Assembly: GCA_963710535.1 (NCBI GenBank)
Contig: CAVQAW010000003.1
Coordinates: 310,001-374,000, forward strand
Length of the DNA: 64,000 nucleotides
Reading direction: 5' to 3'
Source of the DNA: Pelagihabitans sp963710535
GTDB taxonomy: Bacteria; Bacteroidota; Bacteroidia; Flavobacteriales; Flavobacteriaceae
The notes under the pieces: model-generated
What the model saw: only the letters and a program-made list of their open reading frames with translations
Database searches by the model: none
Told to the model about the DNA's origin: nothing
Shown: piece by piece, positions 1 to 9,903 of the stretch
How positions within the stretch are numbered: the stretch's first letter is position 1
Layout: each line of letters starts with the position of its first letter
Translations under genes and position numbers: made by a program

Positions 1-1269
1 AATAAATGGGCATGGGCCTGGGTACCCATTCTCTATTTTACCCAAGGCTTGCCTTATGTCATGGTAGTCACCGTTTCGGTGATCATGTACAAAAAATTGG
101 GCATCAGCAATGCTGATATCGGTCTTTATACCAGTTGGTTGTATCTCCCTTGGGTCATCAAGCCTTTATGGAGCCCCTTCGTAGATCTCAAGAGCACAAA
201 ACGCAACTGGTTCCTCTTTACACAATTGTTGGTTTCAGTGGCTCTGTTAGGGGTGGGACTAACGATACCCACCAATATATTTTTCATAACTTCCTTGGCC
301 TGTTTTTGGATGGCCGCCTTTGCCTCCGCCACCAATGATATTGCATCGGATGGCTATTACATGATTGGCCTCACCGAGGAAAAACAATCCTTTTTCGTCG
401 GTTTGCGAAGTACCTTTTACAAATTGTCGACCGTTACCGGACAGGGGCTTCTGGTGATCTTGGCCGGTTTCCTGGAAAATAGATATGGTGATAATACCAA
501 AGCATGGTCGCTCACTATGATTTGTGCAGCCTTTCTGATGCTTTTATTGACCATATCCAACTTTTTTGTCACTCCGAAGTTTGAGACTTCAGATGCCATT
601 GCACTTGACAAACCGGCCAGTTTTATGGAAGTTTTCATCTCGTTCTTTAAAAAACCGGGCATGGCGGCCGCCTTGACGTTTATCTTGCTTTTCCGCCTCG
701 GTGAATCACAGTTGGTAAAAATGGCAGCTCCCTTCCTTTTGGATCCCACATCGGTGGGGGGCTTGGGGTATTCCACTTCAGAAGTGGGTACCATTTATGG
801 CACGATTGGGGTCATTATGCTTACTGTTGGGGGCATCCTTGGAGGAATCCTCATTTCCCGTGACGGATTAAAAAAATGGATGCTGCCCATGTTGCTCTCC
901 CTCAATGTGCCCAATGCATTGTATGCCCTGCTCGCCATCACCAAAACCACCCATATTGCTGCCGTCGTGAGCACGGTGGTGCTTGAACAGTTCGGCTATG
1001 GCTTTGGTATCGCTGGTTTTATGGTGTATCTGATCTATATCGCCGATGGCAAGTCAAAAACTTCCCATTACGCGATAGCCACCGGATTTATGGCCCTTGG
1101 CATGATGCTCCCAGGATTGATCAGCGGTTATATGCAGGAGTGGCTTGGGTACGGCGGTTTTTTTGTATGGGTGGTCATAGCGGCGTTTCCTGCAATCATC
1201 ATGTTAAAATATATCTACTATCCCCCAGATTTTGGTAAAGCAAGTACAAGAAATGCGGAAAATTCCTAG
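1..1269 (+). CDS. AmpG-type MFS permease (5' end outside window)
   Basis: Major facilitator permease, probably importing GlcNAc-anhydroMurNAc muropeptides into the cytoplasm for recycling. The reading frame is open from base 1, so the gene begins just before the window; 422 residues are visible, close to full length, with about twelve hydrophobic segments. The N-terminal stretch (YFTQGLPYVM, then TSWLYLPWVIKPLWSP) is characteristic of the AmpG family. The NagZ-type and AnmK genes that follow, the first overlapping this gene by 17 bp, support the muropeptide assignment. A plain AmpG-like permease for another substrate remains possible; the context makes recycling the best reading. Confidence 0.8.
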   Translation, partial: NKWAWAWVPILYFTQGLPYVMVVTVSVIMYKKLGISNADIGLYTSWLYLPWVIKPLWSPFVDLKSTKRNWFLFTQLLVSVALLGVGLTIPTNIFFITSLACFWMAAFASATNDIASDGYYMIGLTEEKQSFFVGLRSTFYKLSTVTGQGLLVILAGFLENRYGDNTKAWSLTMICAAFLMLLLTISNFFVTPKFETSDAIALDKPASFMEVFISFFKKPGMAAALTFILLFRLGESQLVKMAAPFLLDPTSVGGLGYSTSEVGTIYGTIGVIMLTVGGILGGILISRDGLKKWMLPMLLSLNVPNALYALLAITKTTHIAAVVSTVVLEQFGYGFGIAGFMVYLIYIADGKSKTSHYAIATGFMALGMMLPGLISGYMQEWLGYGGFFVWVVIAAFPAIIMLKYIYYPPDFGKASTRNAENS

Positions 1270-2831
1270 TTATCGGCAAGCCAAAGGCTTGCTAACCGCC
1301 ACCGAAAAGGTAGGACAATTGTTCATGCCCGCCGCCTTCATCAATGATTCGGAGGCTGAAATTGCAGCATTGGAACAGTTGATTGGCAGGCACCATGTAG
1401 GTGGGCTTTGTTTTTTCCATAGTCGCGCAAGTGCCGCCACCAACTATGAAGGGAAAAAAAAGGTCGTGTACAACGAAAGAAGCTTTGAAACCCTTAGGGT
1501 ATTGATACAACGTTATCAGAAAGCGGCAACATATCCGCTGCTCATCGCCATCGATGCCGAATGGGGCTTGGCCATGCGCGTGGAAAAAACCCCGCAATAC
1601 CCTTATGCAATCACCTTAGGGGCCATGCAAGATGGTGATGATCTCATCTTTGAAATGGGTCGAAATATAGCCAAAGACTGTTTGGCCGCCGGTATCCATT
1701 GGAACTTGGCCCCCGTGGTAGATATCAATGTCAACCCCAACAACCCTGTGATCGGATACCGGTCGTTCGGGGAAGACAAGATCAAGGTGACCCGAAAGGC
1801 TTCGGCCTATATCAAAGGGATGGAAGCTGAAGGCCTTTTGACCAGTATAAAACACTTTCCGGGCCATGGTGATACCGAGACGGATTCACATCTGGGACTT
1901 CCATTGATCGAAAAGCCCAAGGAGGTCCTTCAAGAAAACGAACTCTATCCCTTTCAAGAATTGGTAAACCAGGGCGTGGATTCAGTGATGGTAGGCCATC
2001 TGTCGGTGCCTTCCCTGGCCGGAGGTAAACCCGTTCCCTCGAGCATATCCAAAGAAATCATCAAAGGGGTCCTTCGCAAGGAAATGGGATTTAAAGGCGT
2101 GGTGATCTCGGATGCATTGAACATGCATGCGGTCTCGAAAAACTATCCAATTAAGGGCGAACTGGAATGGTTGGCCTTTGATGCGGGCAACGATGTGCTC
2201 TGTTTTGCGGAACATACCAAGGAGGCTATTGAAACCATCGTTCAAAAAGCTTCAGAACAACAGATAGAAGAAAGTTTTAAAAGGGTATGGCTGCTTAAGG
2301 AAAAGGCCATCAATGCTGCATCTTCTGAAAATACGATGATCCAGCAAAAAATCTTTTCGGATCCCACCCTGTTGAACGAAATGATGGCACGTAAGGGTTT
2401 GACCTTGGTCAAAGGCGATGAGAATGCCATTGCCACCTTCCGAACGAATGGATTCATAAAACGATCCATACCGGAGACCGCGAATTGTCGCTTCCTTACC
2501 GACATCGAGCATGGGCCTACACCGGAAAAGGCTATTGACAACCGAGCAAAACATTCTTTTGGCCTTATTTCCACGTCAGGTAAAGCCCGCGAATGATTTC
2601 GGCTATAGCAAAGGGGAGCTGCAAGCGATCAATATGCTGCTGCAATCCAATCAGGTGACGGTTTATCTTTTTGGGAACCCATACGTATTCGGACTTCTGG
2701 ATATTTCCAAAGCACATGCCGTTGTGGCCGCCCACCAAGATTTTGAAGTCTTCCAAAAGGTGGCCGCAGCACATTTTTTGGGTACATTTAAGGCTGATGG
2801 CAAACTGCCCATAACACTTCCAAAACCATGA
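1253..2831 (+). pseudogene. nagZ: NagZ-type GH3 beta-N-acetylhexosaminidase, frameshifted near the 3' end
   Basis: Cytoplasmic GH3 enzyme that would remove GlcNAc from GlcNAc-anhydroMurNAc peptides; no signal peptide is seen. ATG at 1253 is chosen over an upstream TTG at 1232. The catalytic barrel is intact: the NagZ His/Asp motif KHFPGHGDTETDSH lies at residues 200-213 and the nucleophile Asp287 in VISDALNMHA. The frame ends at TGA 2594-2596. A coherent C-terminal domain (VKPANDFGYSKGEL, later VYLFGNPYVFGLLDISKAHA) continues in the +1 frame to 2831. One extra base between about 2561 and 2593, perhaps in the GG at 2579-2580, explains this. The stop at 2831 overlaps the anmK start as ATGA. It may be a real mutation or a base-calling error, and the truncated form could still be active. 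Confidence 0.82.
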
Positions 2832-3904
2832 AAACCTATTCCATTTTAGGTTTGATGTCGGGAACTTCCCTGGATGGGTTGGACCTTGCCCATTGTCAGT
2901 TCTCCAATACCCAAGATCAGTGGGAATACAAGATCGTGGCACATCAAAGCATTCCCTATTCCAAAACCATGCGGACGGCATTAAAGGATGCCATTTTTTT
3001 AAAGGCGGAAGAATTGTTGCAACTTAACAATTCTTATGGCACATGGCTGGGCGAACAGGCCAAAATGTTCATCGATGAACACCAACTGGTGGTCGATGCC
3101 GTTTCCAGTCACGGGCATACCACGCATCACCGGCCCGATAAGGGTCTAACCTATCAAATCGGTTCGGGGCAACACTTGGCCAATGCCTGTGGCCTTCAGG
3201 TCATTTGTGATTTTAGGACGAACGACGTTGCGCTTGGTGGGCAAGGGGCCCCTTTGGTACCCATTGGCGATCGATTGCTTTTCGGGAAATATGACTTTTG
3301 TTTGAACCTAGGGGGAATCAGCAATATTTCGTTCGAGCTGGAAGGCAAACGAATTGCTTACGATATCGGGCTGGCGAACATGATCTTGAACCACATTACA
3401 CGTAAAATAGATCTCGACTTTGACCGTGGCGGGGCTTTGGCGCGTAATGGTAGGCGCAACGTCGAGATGTTGTCAAGGTTGAACCAACTCGAATTCTATC
3501 GATTGCCCCCTCCAAAATCGATTGGCTATGAATGGTTCCTTGAAAAGGTGGTGCCCATTGTGGATGCCACAAATGATACGCCCCAAAATTTATTGCATAC
3601 GGCCGTTGTCCATATTTGCGAAAAAATTGGCGATCGGATCAAGCAGCACCAAAAATCGAGGAGCCAAACCCTGTTGGTGACCGGCGGCGGTGCTTTGAAT
3701 GATTTTTTGATAGAGACCCTACAGCAAGTGTTGGGAGAAGATACCAAAGTAGTAGTACCCCCGAGTCTCCTTATCGAATATAAGGAAGCCTTGATTTTTG
3801 CCTTGATGGGTGCCCTTCGTCTGGCACAGCGGACCAATGTATTCGCTTCTGTAACCGGAGCAAAAAGAGATTCCTCGAGCGGGGTTTTATACCTGCCAAA
3901 TTAA
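2828..3904 (+). CDS. anmK: anhydro-N-acetylmuramic acid kinase
   Basis: Phosphorylates 1,6-anhydroMurNAc with ring opening to MurNAc-6-phosphate, the step after NagZ in cytoplasmic peptidoglycan recycling. The 358 residues match the usual family length. The N-terminal phosphate-binding motif GLMSGTSLDGLD lies at residues 8-19. Later family motifs include GQGAPLVPIGD, LNLGGISNIS and VTGGGALNDFL. Its ATG overlaps the preceding stop as ATGA, so it is translationally coupled to nagZ. With the AmpG-type permease it completes an import-cleave-phosphorylate module; no murQ etherase is visible here. Confidence 0.93.
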   Translation: MKTYSILGLMSGTSLDGLDLAHCQFSNTQDQWEYKIVAHQSIPYSKTMRTALKDAIFLKAEELLQLNNSYGTWLGEQAKMFIDEHQLVVDAVSSHGHTTHHRPDKGLTYQIGSGQHLANACGLQVICDFRTNDVALGGQGAPLVPIGDRLLFGKYDFCLNLGGISNISFELEGKRIAYDIGLANMILNHITRKIDLDFDRGGALARNGRRNVEMLSRLNQLEFYRLPPPKSIGYEWFLEKVVPIVDATNDTPQNLLHTAVVHICEKIGDRIKQHQKSRSQTLLVTGGGALNDFLIETLQQVLGEDTKVVVPPSLLIEYKEALIFALMGALRLAQRTNVFASVTGAKRDSSSGVLYLPN

Positions 3905-3963
3905 TTAGTTACACCACAATTGCCTATCTTGGAATTTCGAAAAGCAATATTAAAATCAAGCAT

Positions 3964-4224
3964 ATGCCAACCAAACAGCAGAAGGCCACGGCTTACTGGA
4001 AAGAGAATGTAAAATACTTGTTCATACTGCTCGGGATATGGTTTGCCGTTTCCTATGGGGCCGGCATCCTCTTCAAGGATACCCTCAACCAGATTAAAAT
4101 TGGAGGATTCAGGCTTGGATTTTGGTTTGCGCAACAGGGTGCCATTTATGTATTTGTGATTTTGATATTCGTATATGTCCATTTGATGAACAAGTTGGAC
4201 AAAAAATATGGCTACGACGAATAA
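3964..4224 (+). CDS. DUF4212 small subunit of a sodium/solute symporter
   Basis: Small 86-residue membrane protein with two hydrophobic segments (about residues 18-38 and 55-75) and charged ends, the form of the DUF4212 family. Members are encoded directly before a large sodium:solute symporter of the acetate/propionate-permease type and are taken as its accessory subunit. The symporter follows here after 26 bp. Its molecular role is not established; the assignment rests on length, topology and the fixed neighbour. Confidence 0.85.
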   Translation: MPTKQQKATAYWKENVKYLFILLGIWFAVSYGAGILFKDTLNQIKIGGFRLGFWFAQQGAIYVFVILIFVYVHLMNKLDKKYGYDE

Positions 4225-4250
4225 GCCGACCAATCAAAACTATTTTTTCT

Positions 4251-5951
4251 ATGGATGTTCAAACATGGACTTATATTTTAGTGGGAATTACCTTTTCGCT
4301 CTATATCGGGATCGCGATTTGGTCACGAGCCGGCTCCACTAAAGAATTCTATGTTGCCGGAGGGGGCGTTTCGCCATGGGCGAACGGAATGGCCACGGCA
4401 GCCGATTGGATGTCTGCTGCATCGTTCCTATCCATGGCCGGTATCATTGCCTTTGCTGGTTACGACGGGTCGGTTTATTTGATGGGATGGACCGGGGGCT
4501 ATGTTTTGTTGGCACTACTTCTGGCTCCATACCTAAGAAAATTCGGCAAGTTCACCGTTCCGGATTTCATCGGCGATCGTTACTATTCCAAATCATCAAG
4601 GATCGTTGCGGTATTTTGTGCGCTGCTGGTATCGTTCACATATGTGGCAGGACAGATGCGAGGGGTGGGAGTGGTCTTTTCGCGGTTCCTGGAGGTTGAT
4701 ATCACTACGGGCGTGATCATCGGGATGGTCATTGTCCTCTTCTATGCCGTGCTCGGGGGCATGAAAGGCATCACCTATACCCAAGTAGCCCAGTACTGCG
4801 TGTTGATCTTTGCATTCATGGTACCGGCCATTTTTATTTCCATACAAATGACCGGAAACCCAGTGCCGCAATTGGGAATGGGGTCGACCTTGAGCGATGG
4901 TTCGGGAACCTATCTTTTGGATAAGCTCAATGGACTTTCCACCGAGCTCGGTTTTGCCGAATATACCTCCGGTTCAAAAAGCACGCTCGATGTTTTTGCC
5001 ATTACCCTGGCCTTGATGGTCGGAACTGCCGGACTGCCACATGTCATAGTCCGCTTTTTTACGGTAAAAAGGGTCAAGGATGCCAGAAAGTCGGCCGGTT
5101 TGGCCTTGTTGTTGATCGCTATTTTATACACGACCGCCCCCGCAGTGGCGGTTTTTGCCAAAACCAACCTCATCGATACGGTGAGCGATCAAGAATACCA
5201 AACTTTGCCCGCTTGGTTCAAAAATTGGGAAAAAACCGGCCTCTTGACCTTTGAGGACAAGAATGCGGATGGCAGAATACAGTATGTGGCCGATTCGAAA
5301 ACCAACGAACTCAAAATCGATAACGACATCATGGTCTTGGCCAATCCCGAGATTGCCAATCTCCCCGCCTGGGTGATTGCCTTGGTGGCAGCCGGAGGGC
5401 TTGCCGCTGCACTTTCCACAGCAGCGGGATTGTTATTGGTGATTTCGTCTTCGGTATCCCATGACCTCATCAAGAAGGTCTTCGTCCCTAATATCTCGGA
5501 ACGGGGCGAATTATGGTCGGCCCGAATCGCTGCCACCTTTGCCGTAGTGGTTGCCGGATATTTTGGCATCAATCCGCCCGGTTTCGTTGCAGCCGTTGTC
5601 GCCTTGGCCTTTGGTTTGGCCGCCGCTTCCTTTTTCCCGGCCATAGTTTTGGGCATATTCTATAAAAAAATGAACAAGGAAGGCGCTGTTACCGGTATGG
5701 TCGTTGGAATAACCCTGATGTTGTACTATATGCTCAAATATAAGTTGGGCTGGTTCGATGACATCCTTCCAGATAAGAGTGAATGGTGGTTCGGTATTTC
5801 ACCGGAAGGTTTTGGAGCCGTGGCCATGCTCGCCAATTTCCTAGTTTCAATTTTGGTGATGCAATTTACGCCTCCCCCTCCGCAGCACGTACAGGATATC
5901 GTAGAGGATATCCGCATTCCCAGCGGTGCGAAGGAAGCTACCGGGCACTGA
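4251..5951 (+). CDS. sodium:solute symporter, acetate-permease-like
   Basis: Inner-membrane cation/solute symporter of the SSS family, probably taking up acetate or another short carboxylate. ATG at 4251 (MDVQTWTYILVG) is chosen because it falls just after the DUF4212 stop and gives 566 residues, the usual length; the frame is open further upstream only because it overlaps DUF4212. About thirteen hydrophobic segments are seen, with SSS motifs such as GGVSPWANGMATAADWMSAA and YAVLGGMKGITYTQ. A hydrophilic insert near residues 305-365 includes an EDKNADGRI loop that resembles a calcium-binding loop. Acetyl-CoA synthetase follows after 37 bp, fitting uptake then activation of acetate. Confidence 0.86.
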   Translation: MDVQTWTYILVGITFSLYIGIAIWSRAGSTKEFYVAGGGVSPWANGMATAADWMSAASFLSMAGIIAFAGYDGSVYLMGWTGGYVLLALLLAPYLRKFGKFTVPDFIGDRYYSKSSRIVAVFCALLVSFTYVAGQMRGVGVVFSRFLEVDITTGVIIGMVIVLFYAVLGGMKGITYTQVAQYCVLIFAFMVPAIFISIQMTGNPVPQLGMGSTLSDGSGTYLLDKLNGLSTELGFAEYTSGSKSTLDVFAITLALMVGTAGLPHVIVRFFTVKRVKDARKSAGLALLLIAILYTTAPAVAVFAKTNLIDTVSDQEYQTLPAWFKNWEKTGLLTFEDKNADGRIQYVADSKTNELKIDNDIMVLANPEIANLPAWVIALVAAGGLAAALSTAAGLLLVISSSVSHDLIKKVFVPNISERGELWSARIAATFAVVVAGYFGINPPGFVAAVVALAFGLAAASFFPAIVLGIFYKKMNKEGAVTGMVVGITLMLYYMLKYKLGWFDDILPDKSEWWFGISPEGFGAVAMLANFLVSILVMQFTPPPPQHVQDIVEDIRIPSGAKEATGH

Positions 5952-5988
5952 TATTTTTTTTAATTTTATGGCTTAAAGCATAGCTGAG

Positions 5989-7896
5989 ATGAGCAACTAT
6001 CATATCAAACACCTAGAAGAATATTTTCAAGTTTATCGAAAATCGGTTCGAAATCCCGAGGCTTTTTGGGAGGAAATTGCCGAAGAACACTTCGTGTGGC
6101 GCAAAAAATGGGACCAAGTCTTGAAATGGGATTTTAAAAAACCGGAAGTACGATGGTTCGAAGGCGCCAAACTCAATATTACGGACAACTGCATCGACCG
6201 ACATATTCCCACCCGTGGTCAAAAGACCGCCATCATTTTTGAACCGAACAACCCGTCTGAGGAGGCACAGCACATTACTTACAGGGAATTGCATGAAAAG
6301 GTGTGCCGAATGGCCAATGTACTCAAGGAACACGGCATCAAAAAAGGAGATCGGGTTTGTATTTACTTGCCGATGATTCCGGAATTGGCAATATCCCTAT
6401 TGGCATGCGCCAGGATCGGAGCCATCCATTCTGTGGTCTTTGCAGGGTTTTCATCGAATGCCCTCTCCACCCGGATCAACGATTCCGATTGTAAAATGGT
6501 GCTTACTTCCGATGGTTCGTACCGTGGATCCAAGACCATAGACCTCAAAGGAATCGTTGACAAAGCACTTGAAGCATGCCCTGGGGTCAAAACCGTGCTG
6601 GTCACAAAGAGGATCAACAGTGACATTAAAATGCACAAGGGGAGGGACAAATGGCTACAACCACTTTTGGACAATGCCTATGCCGACTGCGTGGCTGAAA
6701 TTATGGAGGCCGAAGACCCTTTGTTCATCCTTTACACTTCAGGTTCAACAGGCAAACCCAAAGGGATGGTGCATACTACGGCCGGCTACATGATCTACAC
6801 CGCTTATACCTTTAAAAACATTTTCCAGTATAGGGAAAACGATATCTATTGGTGCACGGCCGATATTGGCTGGATCACCGGTCATTCTTATATCGTATAT
6901 GGGCCATTGGCCAACGGGGCCACCACCGTGATGTTCGAAGGGGTTCCGTCCTACCCCGATTATGGACGATTCTGGGAAGTGGTCGAAAAGCACAAGATAA
7001 CACAGTTTTATACTGCACCCACCGCCATCAGGGCACTGGCGAAGGAAAATTTGGAGTTTGTCGAGCGATACGACCTTTCCAGCCTGAAGGTTTTGGGTTC
7101 GGTGGGCGAACCCATCAATGAGGAGGCCTGGCACTGGTACAACAATAATGTTGGGAAAAAGAAGAGTCCGATCGTGGATACCTGGTGGCAGACCGAGACC
7201 GGGGGCATCATGATATCTCCCATACCCTATGTGACCCCTACGACGCCCACCTATGCCACCCTTCCTTTTATTGGGGTACAACCGGCACTTATGGATGGGA
7301 ACGGAGCGGAGATCATCGGCAATCAGGTCGAGGGAAGGTTGTGCATCAAGTTTCCTTGGCCTGCGATGGCACGCACCATTTGGGGCGATCATAAACGTTA
7401 TCGCGATACCTACTTTTCCGCTTATAAAGACAACTATTTCACCGGGGACGGGGCTCTACGCGATGCCGTAGGCTATTACAGGATTACGGGACGCGTAGAT
7501 GACGTGATCATCGTTTCCGGCCATAACCTGGGGACCGCGCCCATTGAGGATTCCATCAATGAACATCCGGCAGTTGCGGAATCGGCCATCGTCGGTTTCC
7601 CACATGATATCAAGGGCAATGCGCTTTATGGCTATGTCATTCTTAAGGAAACGGGGGAAAGCAGAGATCGCGACAACCTGCGCAAAGAAATCAACCAACA
7701 GATCACCGAGCACATCGGACCGATTGCAAGGTTGGATAAAATACAGTTCGTTTCCGGCCTTCCGAAAACAAGATCGGGGAAGATCATGCGTCGAATCTTG
7801 CGGAAGATCGCGGCCAAGGATACAGGAAATTTGGGCGATACAAGTACCCTTTTGAACCCAGAGGTCGTTAAGGAAATCATTGACAATGCCCTTTAA
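5989..7896 (+). CDS. acs: acetyl-CoA synthetase
   Basis: AMP-forming acetate:CoA ligase giving acetyl-CoA by way of acetyl-adenylate. The 635 residues match the family. Visible motifs are the P-loop-like YTSGSTGKPKGMVHT, the DTWWQTETGG core, YFTGDGALRD, the hinge GRVDDVIIVSGHNLGTAPIE and the C-terminal KTRSGKIMRR, whose lysine is the acetylation-controlled catalytic residue in characterised enzymes. The gene lies 37 bp behind the symporter and probably shares its transcript. A propionate-preferring ligase is possible but less likely given the length and motifs. Confidence 0.93.
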   Translation: MSNYHIKHLEEYFQVYRKSVRNPEAFWEEIAEEHFVWRKKWDQVLKWDFKKPEVRWFEGAKLNITDNCIDRHIPTRGQKTAIIFEPNNPSEEAQHITYRELHEKVCRMANVLKEHGIKKGDRVCIYLPMIPELAISLLACARIGAIHSVVFAGFSSNALSTRINDSDCKMVLTSDGSYRGSKTIDLKGIVDKALEACPGVKTVLVTKRINSDIKMHKGRDKWLQPLLDNAYADCVAEIMEAEDPLFILYTSGSTGKPKGMVHTTAGYMIYTAYTFKNIFQYRENDIYWCTADIGWITGHSYIVYGPLANGATTVMFEGVPSYPDYGRFWEVVEKHKITQFYTAPTAIRALAKENLEFVERYDLSSLKVLGSVGEPINEEAWHWYNNNVGKKKSPIVDTWWQTETGGIMISPIPYVTPTTPTYATLPFIGVQPALMDGNGAEIIGNQVEGRLCIKFPWPAMARTIWGDHKRYRDTYFSAYKDNYFTGDGALRDAVGYYRITGRVDDVIIVSGHNLGTAPIEDSINEHPAVAESAIVGFPHDIKGNALYGYVILKETGESRDRDNLRKEINQQITEHIGPIARLDKIQFVSGLPKTRSGKIMRRILRKIAAKDTGNLGDTSTLLNPEVVKEIIDNAL

Positions 7897-7955
7897 AAAC
7901 AGGAGGTTTTAAGAATATTGGGTTACGGTGTCCAATAGAGATCTTACCGGAGGAT

Positions 7956-9185
7956 TCATGTAATCGAGCGATTGGCCAAACTCTTTGCGGCCATCCTTTT
8001 CCAAAGCATGGCGCTAAAAATGAGTAGGGATATAAATCCACATGTGGCTAGCCCCGCAAACAAGGGCAATACCCTACCTACCACAAAACTCCCGATATAG
8101 GCGGCGATCGGTATCGATAAAAGCGTGGATATAAATCCTGTAATCGATGCACCTATACCGGCTATATGCCCAATGGGTTCCATGGCGATCGACCGCAGAT
8201 TGCCCCAAATGAAGCCCAAACAAAAAAACTGTAGCGCCAAGAAGACGAACAATACCCCTACTGCCGGATTCGGGCTATCCCAAAACAGTATCACGTACAA
8301 TAATGCAAGGGCGCAAAAAGCAAATAAGGCAATAAAAGACAATTTTCTCATCCCGTACCGCATGACCAGGGTTCCGTTCAAAAAAGTCGAAATCCCAATA
8401 GAAATGGCCAATCCCGCAAAAATATAGGGAAAGGAATCCTTTAACCCGTACTGATCTTCAAAAACGTGCTGTGCTGCACTGAGGTACACCAAAAAAGCCC
8501 CTGTGATGAGGCCGCTGATGATCGTGAATGCCATGGTTTCCCGATACCTGATCAATTCTTTGATGCCGTCAAAAAAAACATGGGAAGAGAACGGAATCTT
8601 ATAAATTGGTTTCAAGGTTTCGGGCTGGCGCTTCCAAAACCATATCCCGACCACCAGTGCAAAAAACAACTGCATATAAAATATGGCATGCCATCCAAAC
8701 TGATCCATGATTGTTTTTCCAATGGCAGGTGCAACAACGGGCACCAATATAAAAAAAGCGGTCACAAACGACATCACCCGGGCCATATGATCTCCCTGAT
8801 AGGTGTCCCTGATTATGGATATGCTGATGGTTCTCGGGGCCGATAGGCCAATGCCCTGCAGAATGCGGCCAAAGATCATCCATTCGAGTGAAGGCGCCAT
8901 CACACACACAATACTTGCGATGGCAAATAGCGCAAATCCCATATAAACTATGGGCTTGCGACCGAAACTGTCGGATAACGGCCCAAAAAAAAGCTGGCCG
9001 ACCCCAAGGCCCAAAAAAATCATGGTGATCAACAATTGGTTGGCGGTGGGATCTATGCTGTTAATGTCACTGCCAATATTGGCGATGGCCGGTAAAAGGG
9101 CATCGATGGCAAGGGCCACAATCGACATCAAGGAGGCCATCATGGCCACAAATTCGAAGTGTGGTGTAACTTTTTGATTTTGCAT
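7956..9185 (-). CDS. Bcr/CflA-type multidrug exporter (MFS)
   Basis: Drug:proton antiporter of the Bcr/CflA branch of the major facilitator superfamily, in the inner membrane. It has 409 residues and about twelve hydrophobic segments; the N-terminal segment SIVALAIDALLPAIANI and the loop FGPLSDSFGRKPIVYMGFAL are typical of Bcr-type exporters. It converges with acs and is divergent from uridine kinase. A TATTTTTG -7 element ends only four bases before the start codon, so the message may be leaderless. The substrate cannot be told from sequence. Confidence 0.87.
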   Translation of the reverse strand: MQNQKVTPHFEFVAMMASLMSIVALAIDALLPAIANIGSDINSIDPTANQLLITMIFLGLGVGQLFFGPLSDSFGRKPIVYMGFALFAIASIVCVMAPSLEWMIFGRILQGIGLSAPRTISISIIRDTYQGDHMARVMSFVTAFFILVPVVAPAIGKTIMDQFGWHAIFYMQLFFALVVGIWFWKRQPETLKPIYKIPFSSHVFFDGIKELIRYRETMAFTIISGLITGAFLVYLSAAQHVFEDQYGLKDSFPYIFAGLAISIGISTFLNGTLVMRYGMRKLSFIALFAFCALALLYVILFWDSPNPAVGVLFVFLALQFFCLGFIWGNLRSIAMEPIGHIAGIGASITGFISTLLSIPIAAYIGSFVVGRVLPLFAGLATCGFISLLIFSAMLWKRMAAKSLANRSIT

Positions 9186-9189
9186 CCGG

Positions 9190-9197
9190 CAAAAATA
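9190..9197 (-). promoter_or_regulatory. -7 element for the Bcr/CflA exporter
   Basis: TATTTTTG on the minus strand matches the Bacteroidota -7 consensus TAnnTTTG and ends four bases before the start codon at 9185. Transcription would then begin at or next to the ATG. No clear -33 TTG was found. Confidence 0.5.
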
Positions 9198-9269
9198 CTA
9201 ATATGGCAGCCAAACCCAGCTATAAAAGTTCGATATTAGGAATTGTAGCAAATTGGCACGCAAAATCGC

Positions 9270-9277
9270 TACTTTTG
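9270..9277 (+). promoter_or_regulatory. -7 element for uridine kinase
   Basis: TACTTTTG matches TAnnTTTG and lies 15 bases before the udk ATG at 9293. TTG triplets upstream are spaced 14 or 24 bases away, just outside the usual 17-23 range, so the -33 element is uncertain. Confidence 0.5.
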
Positions 9278-9292
9278 TGCAAAACGATAAGG

Positions 9293-9901
9293 ATGTTGAT
9301 CATAGGGATTGCGGGGGGCACCGGTTGTGGGAAAACAACCGTGGTAAACCAGATCATCAACGAACTTCCAGCAGGGGAAGTGGGGGTTATTTCCCAAGAT
9401 TCGTACTATAAAGATCTGTCCCATTTAAATTTGGAGGAAAGAAGAAAGACGAATTTCGACCATCCAAAATCAATCGATTTCGAATTATTGGAAAATCATT
9501 TGAAGCTGTTAAGGTCGGGCATTTCCGTAGCGCAGCCGGTATACTCTTTTTTGGCGTGCAACAGAACCGATACCATCATTCCCACAAAGCCTACCAAGGT
9601 GCTCATCGTGGAGGGCATCTTGATTTTGACCAACCCTACCATAAGGGACATGTTCGACATTAAGATTTATGTTCATGCCGATTCTGACGAGCGTTTGATA
9701 CGAAGGTTGAAAAGGGATGTGAATGAGCGGGGCTGGGACCTCGACGAGACCCTGCAAAAATATCAGTCGAACATCAAGCCGATGCATGAACAGTTCATCG
9801 AACCCTCCAAAGAACATGCAGACATCATCATTCCCAACAATACCTATAACACCGTTGCCATCGATATCGTGCGTACCATCATCAATCAGAAAATAGTTTA
9901 A
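9293..9901 (+). CDS. udk: uridine kinase
   Basis: Phosphorylates uridine and cytidine to UMP and CMP in pyrimidine salvage. ATG at 9293 is chosen because the P-loop GGTGCGKTT then falls at residues 8-16 and the length becomes 202, as in the family; the open frame upstream contains the promoter. Family motifs ISQDSYYKDLS, NFDHPKSIDFELL and the LIRRLKRDVNERG segment are present. ftsB/divIC follows after two bases, a pairing common in Flavobacteriia. Confidence 0.93.
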   Translation: MLIIGIAGGTGCGKTTVVNQIINELPAGEVGVISQDSYYKDLSHLNLEERRKTNFDHPKSIDFELLENHLKLLRSGISVAQPVYSFLACNRTDTIIPTKPTKVLIVEGILILTNPTIRDMFDIKIYVHADSDERLIRRLKRDVNERGWDLDETLQKYQSNIKPMHEQFIEPSKEHADIIIPNNTYNTVAIDIVRTIINQKIV

Positions 9902-9903
9902 CC

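Noticed and set aside
2561..2593. Programmed ribosomal frameshift in nagZ
   Set aside because: No slippery heptamer, stop-codon pause site or downstream structure is visible around the switch.
2511..2831. The 3' part of nagZ as a separate gene
   Set aside because: It has no start or promoter of its own and continues the GH3 C-terminal domain; a frameshift in nagZ explains it better.
7930..7952. Possible terminator between acs and the Bcr/CflA gene
   Set aside because: The stem is only ATTGG/CCAAT with a ten-base loop and no T-run.
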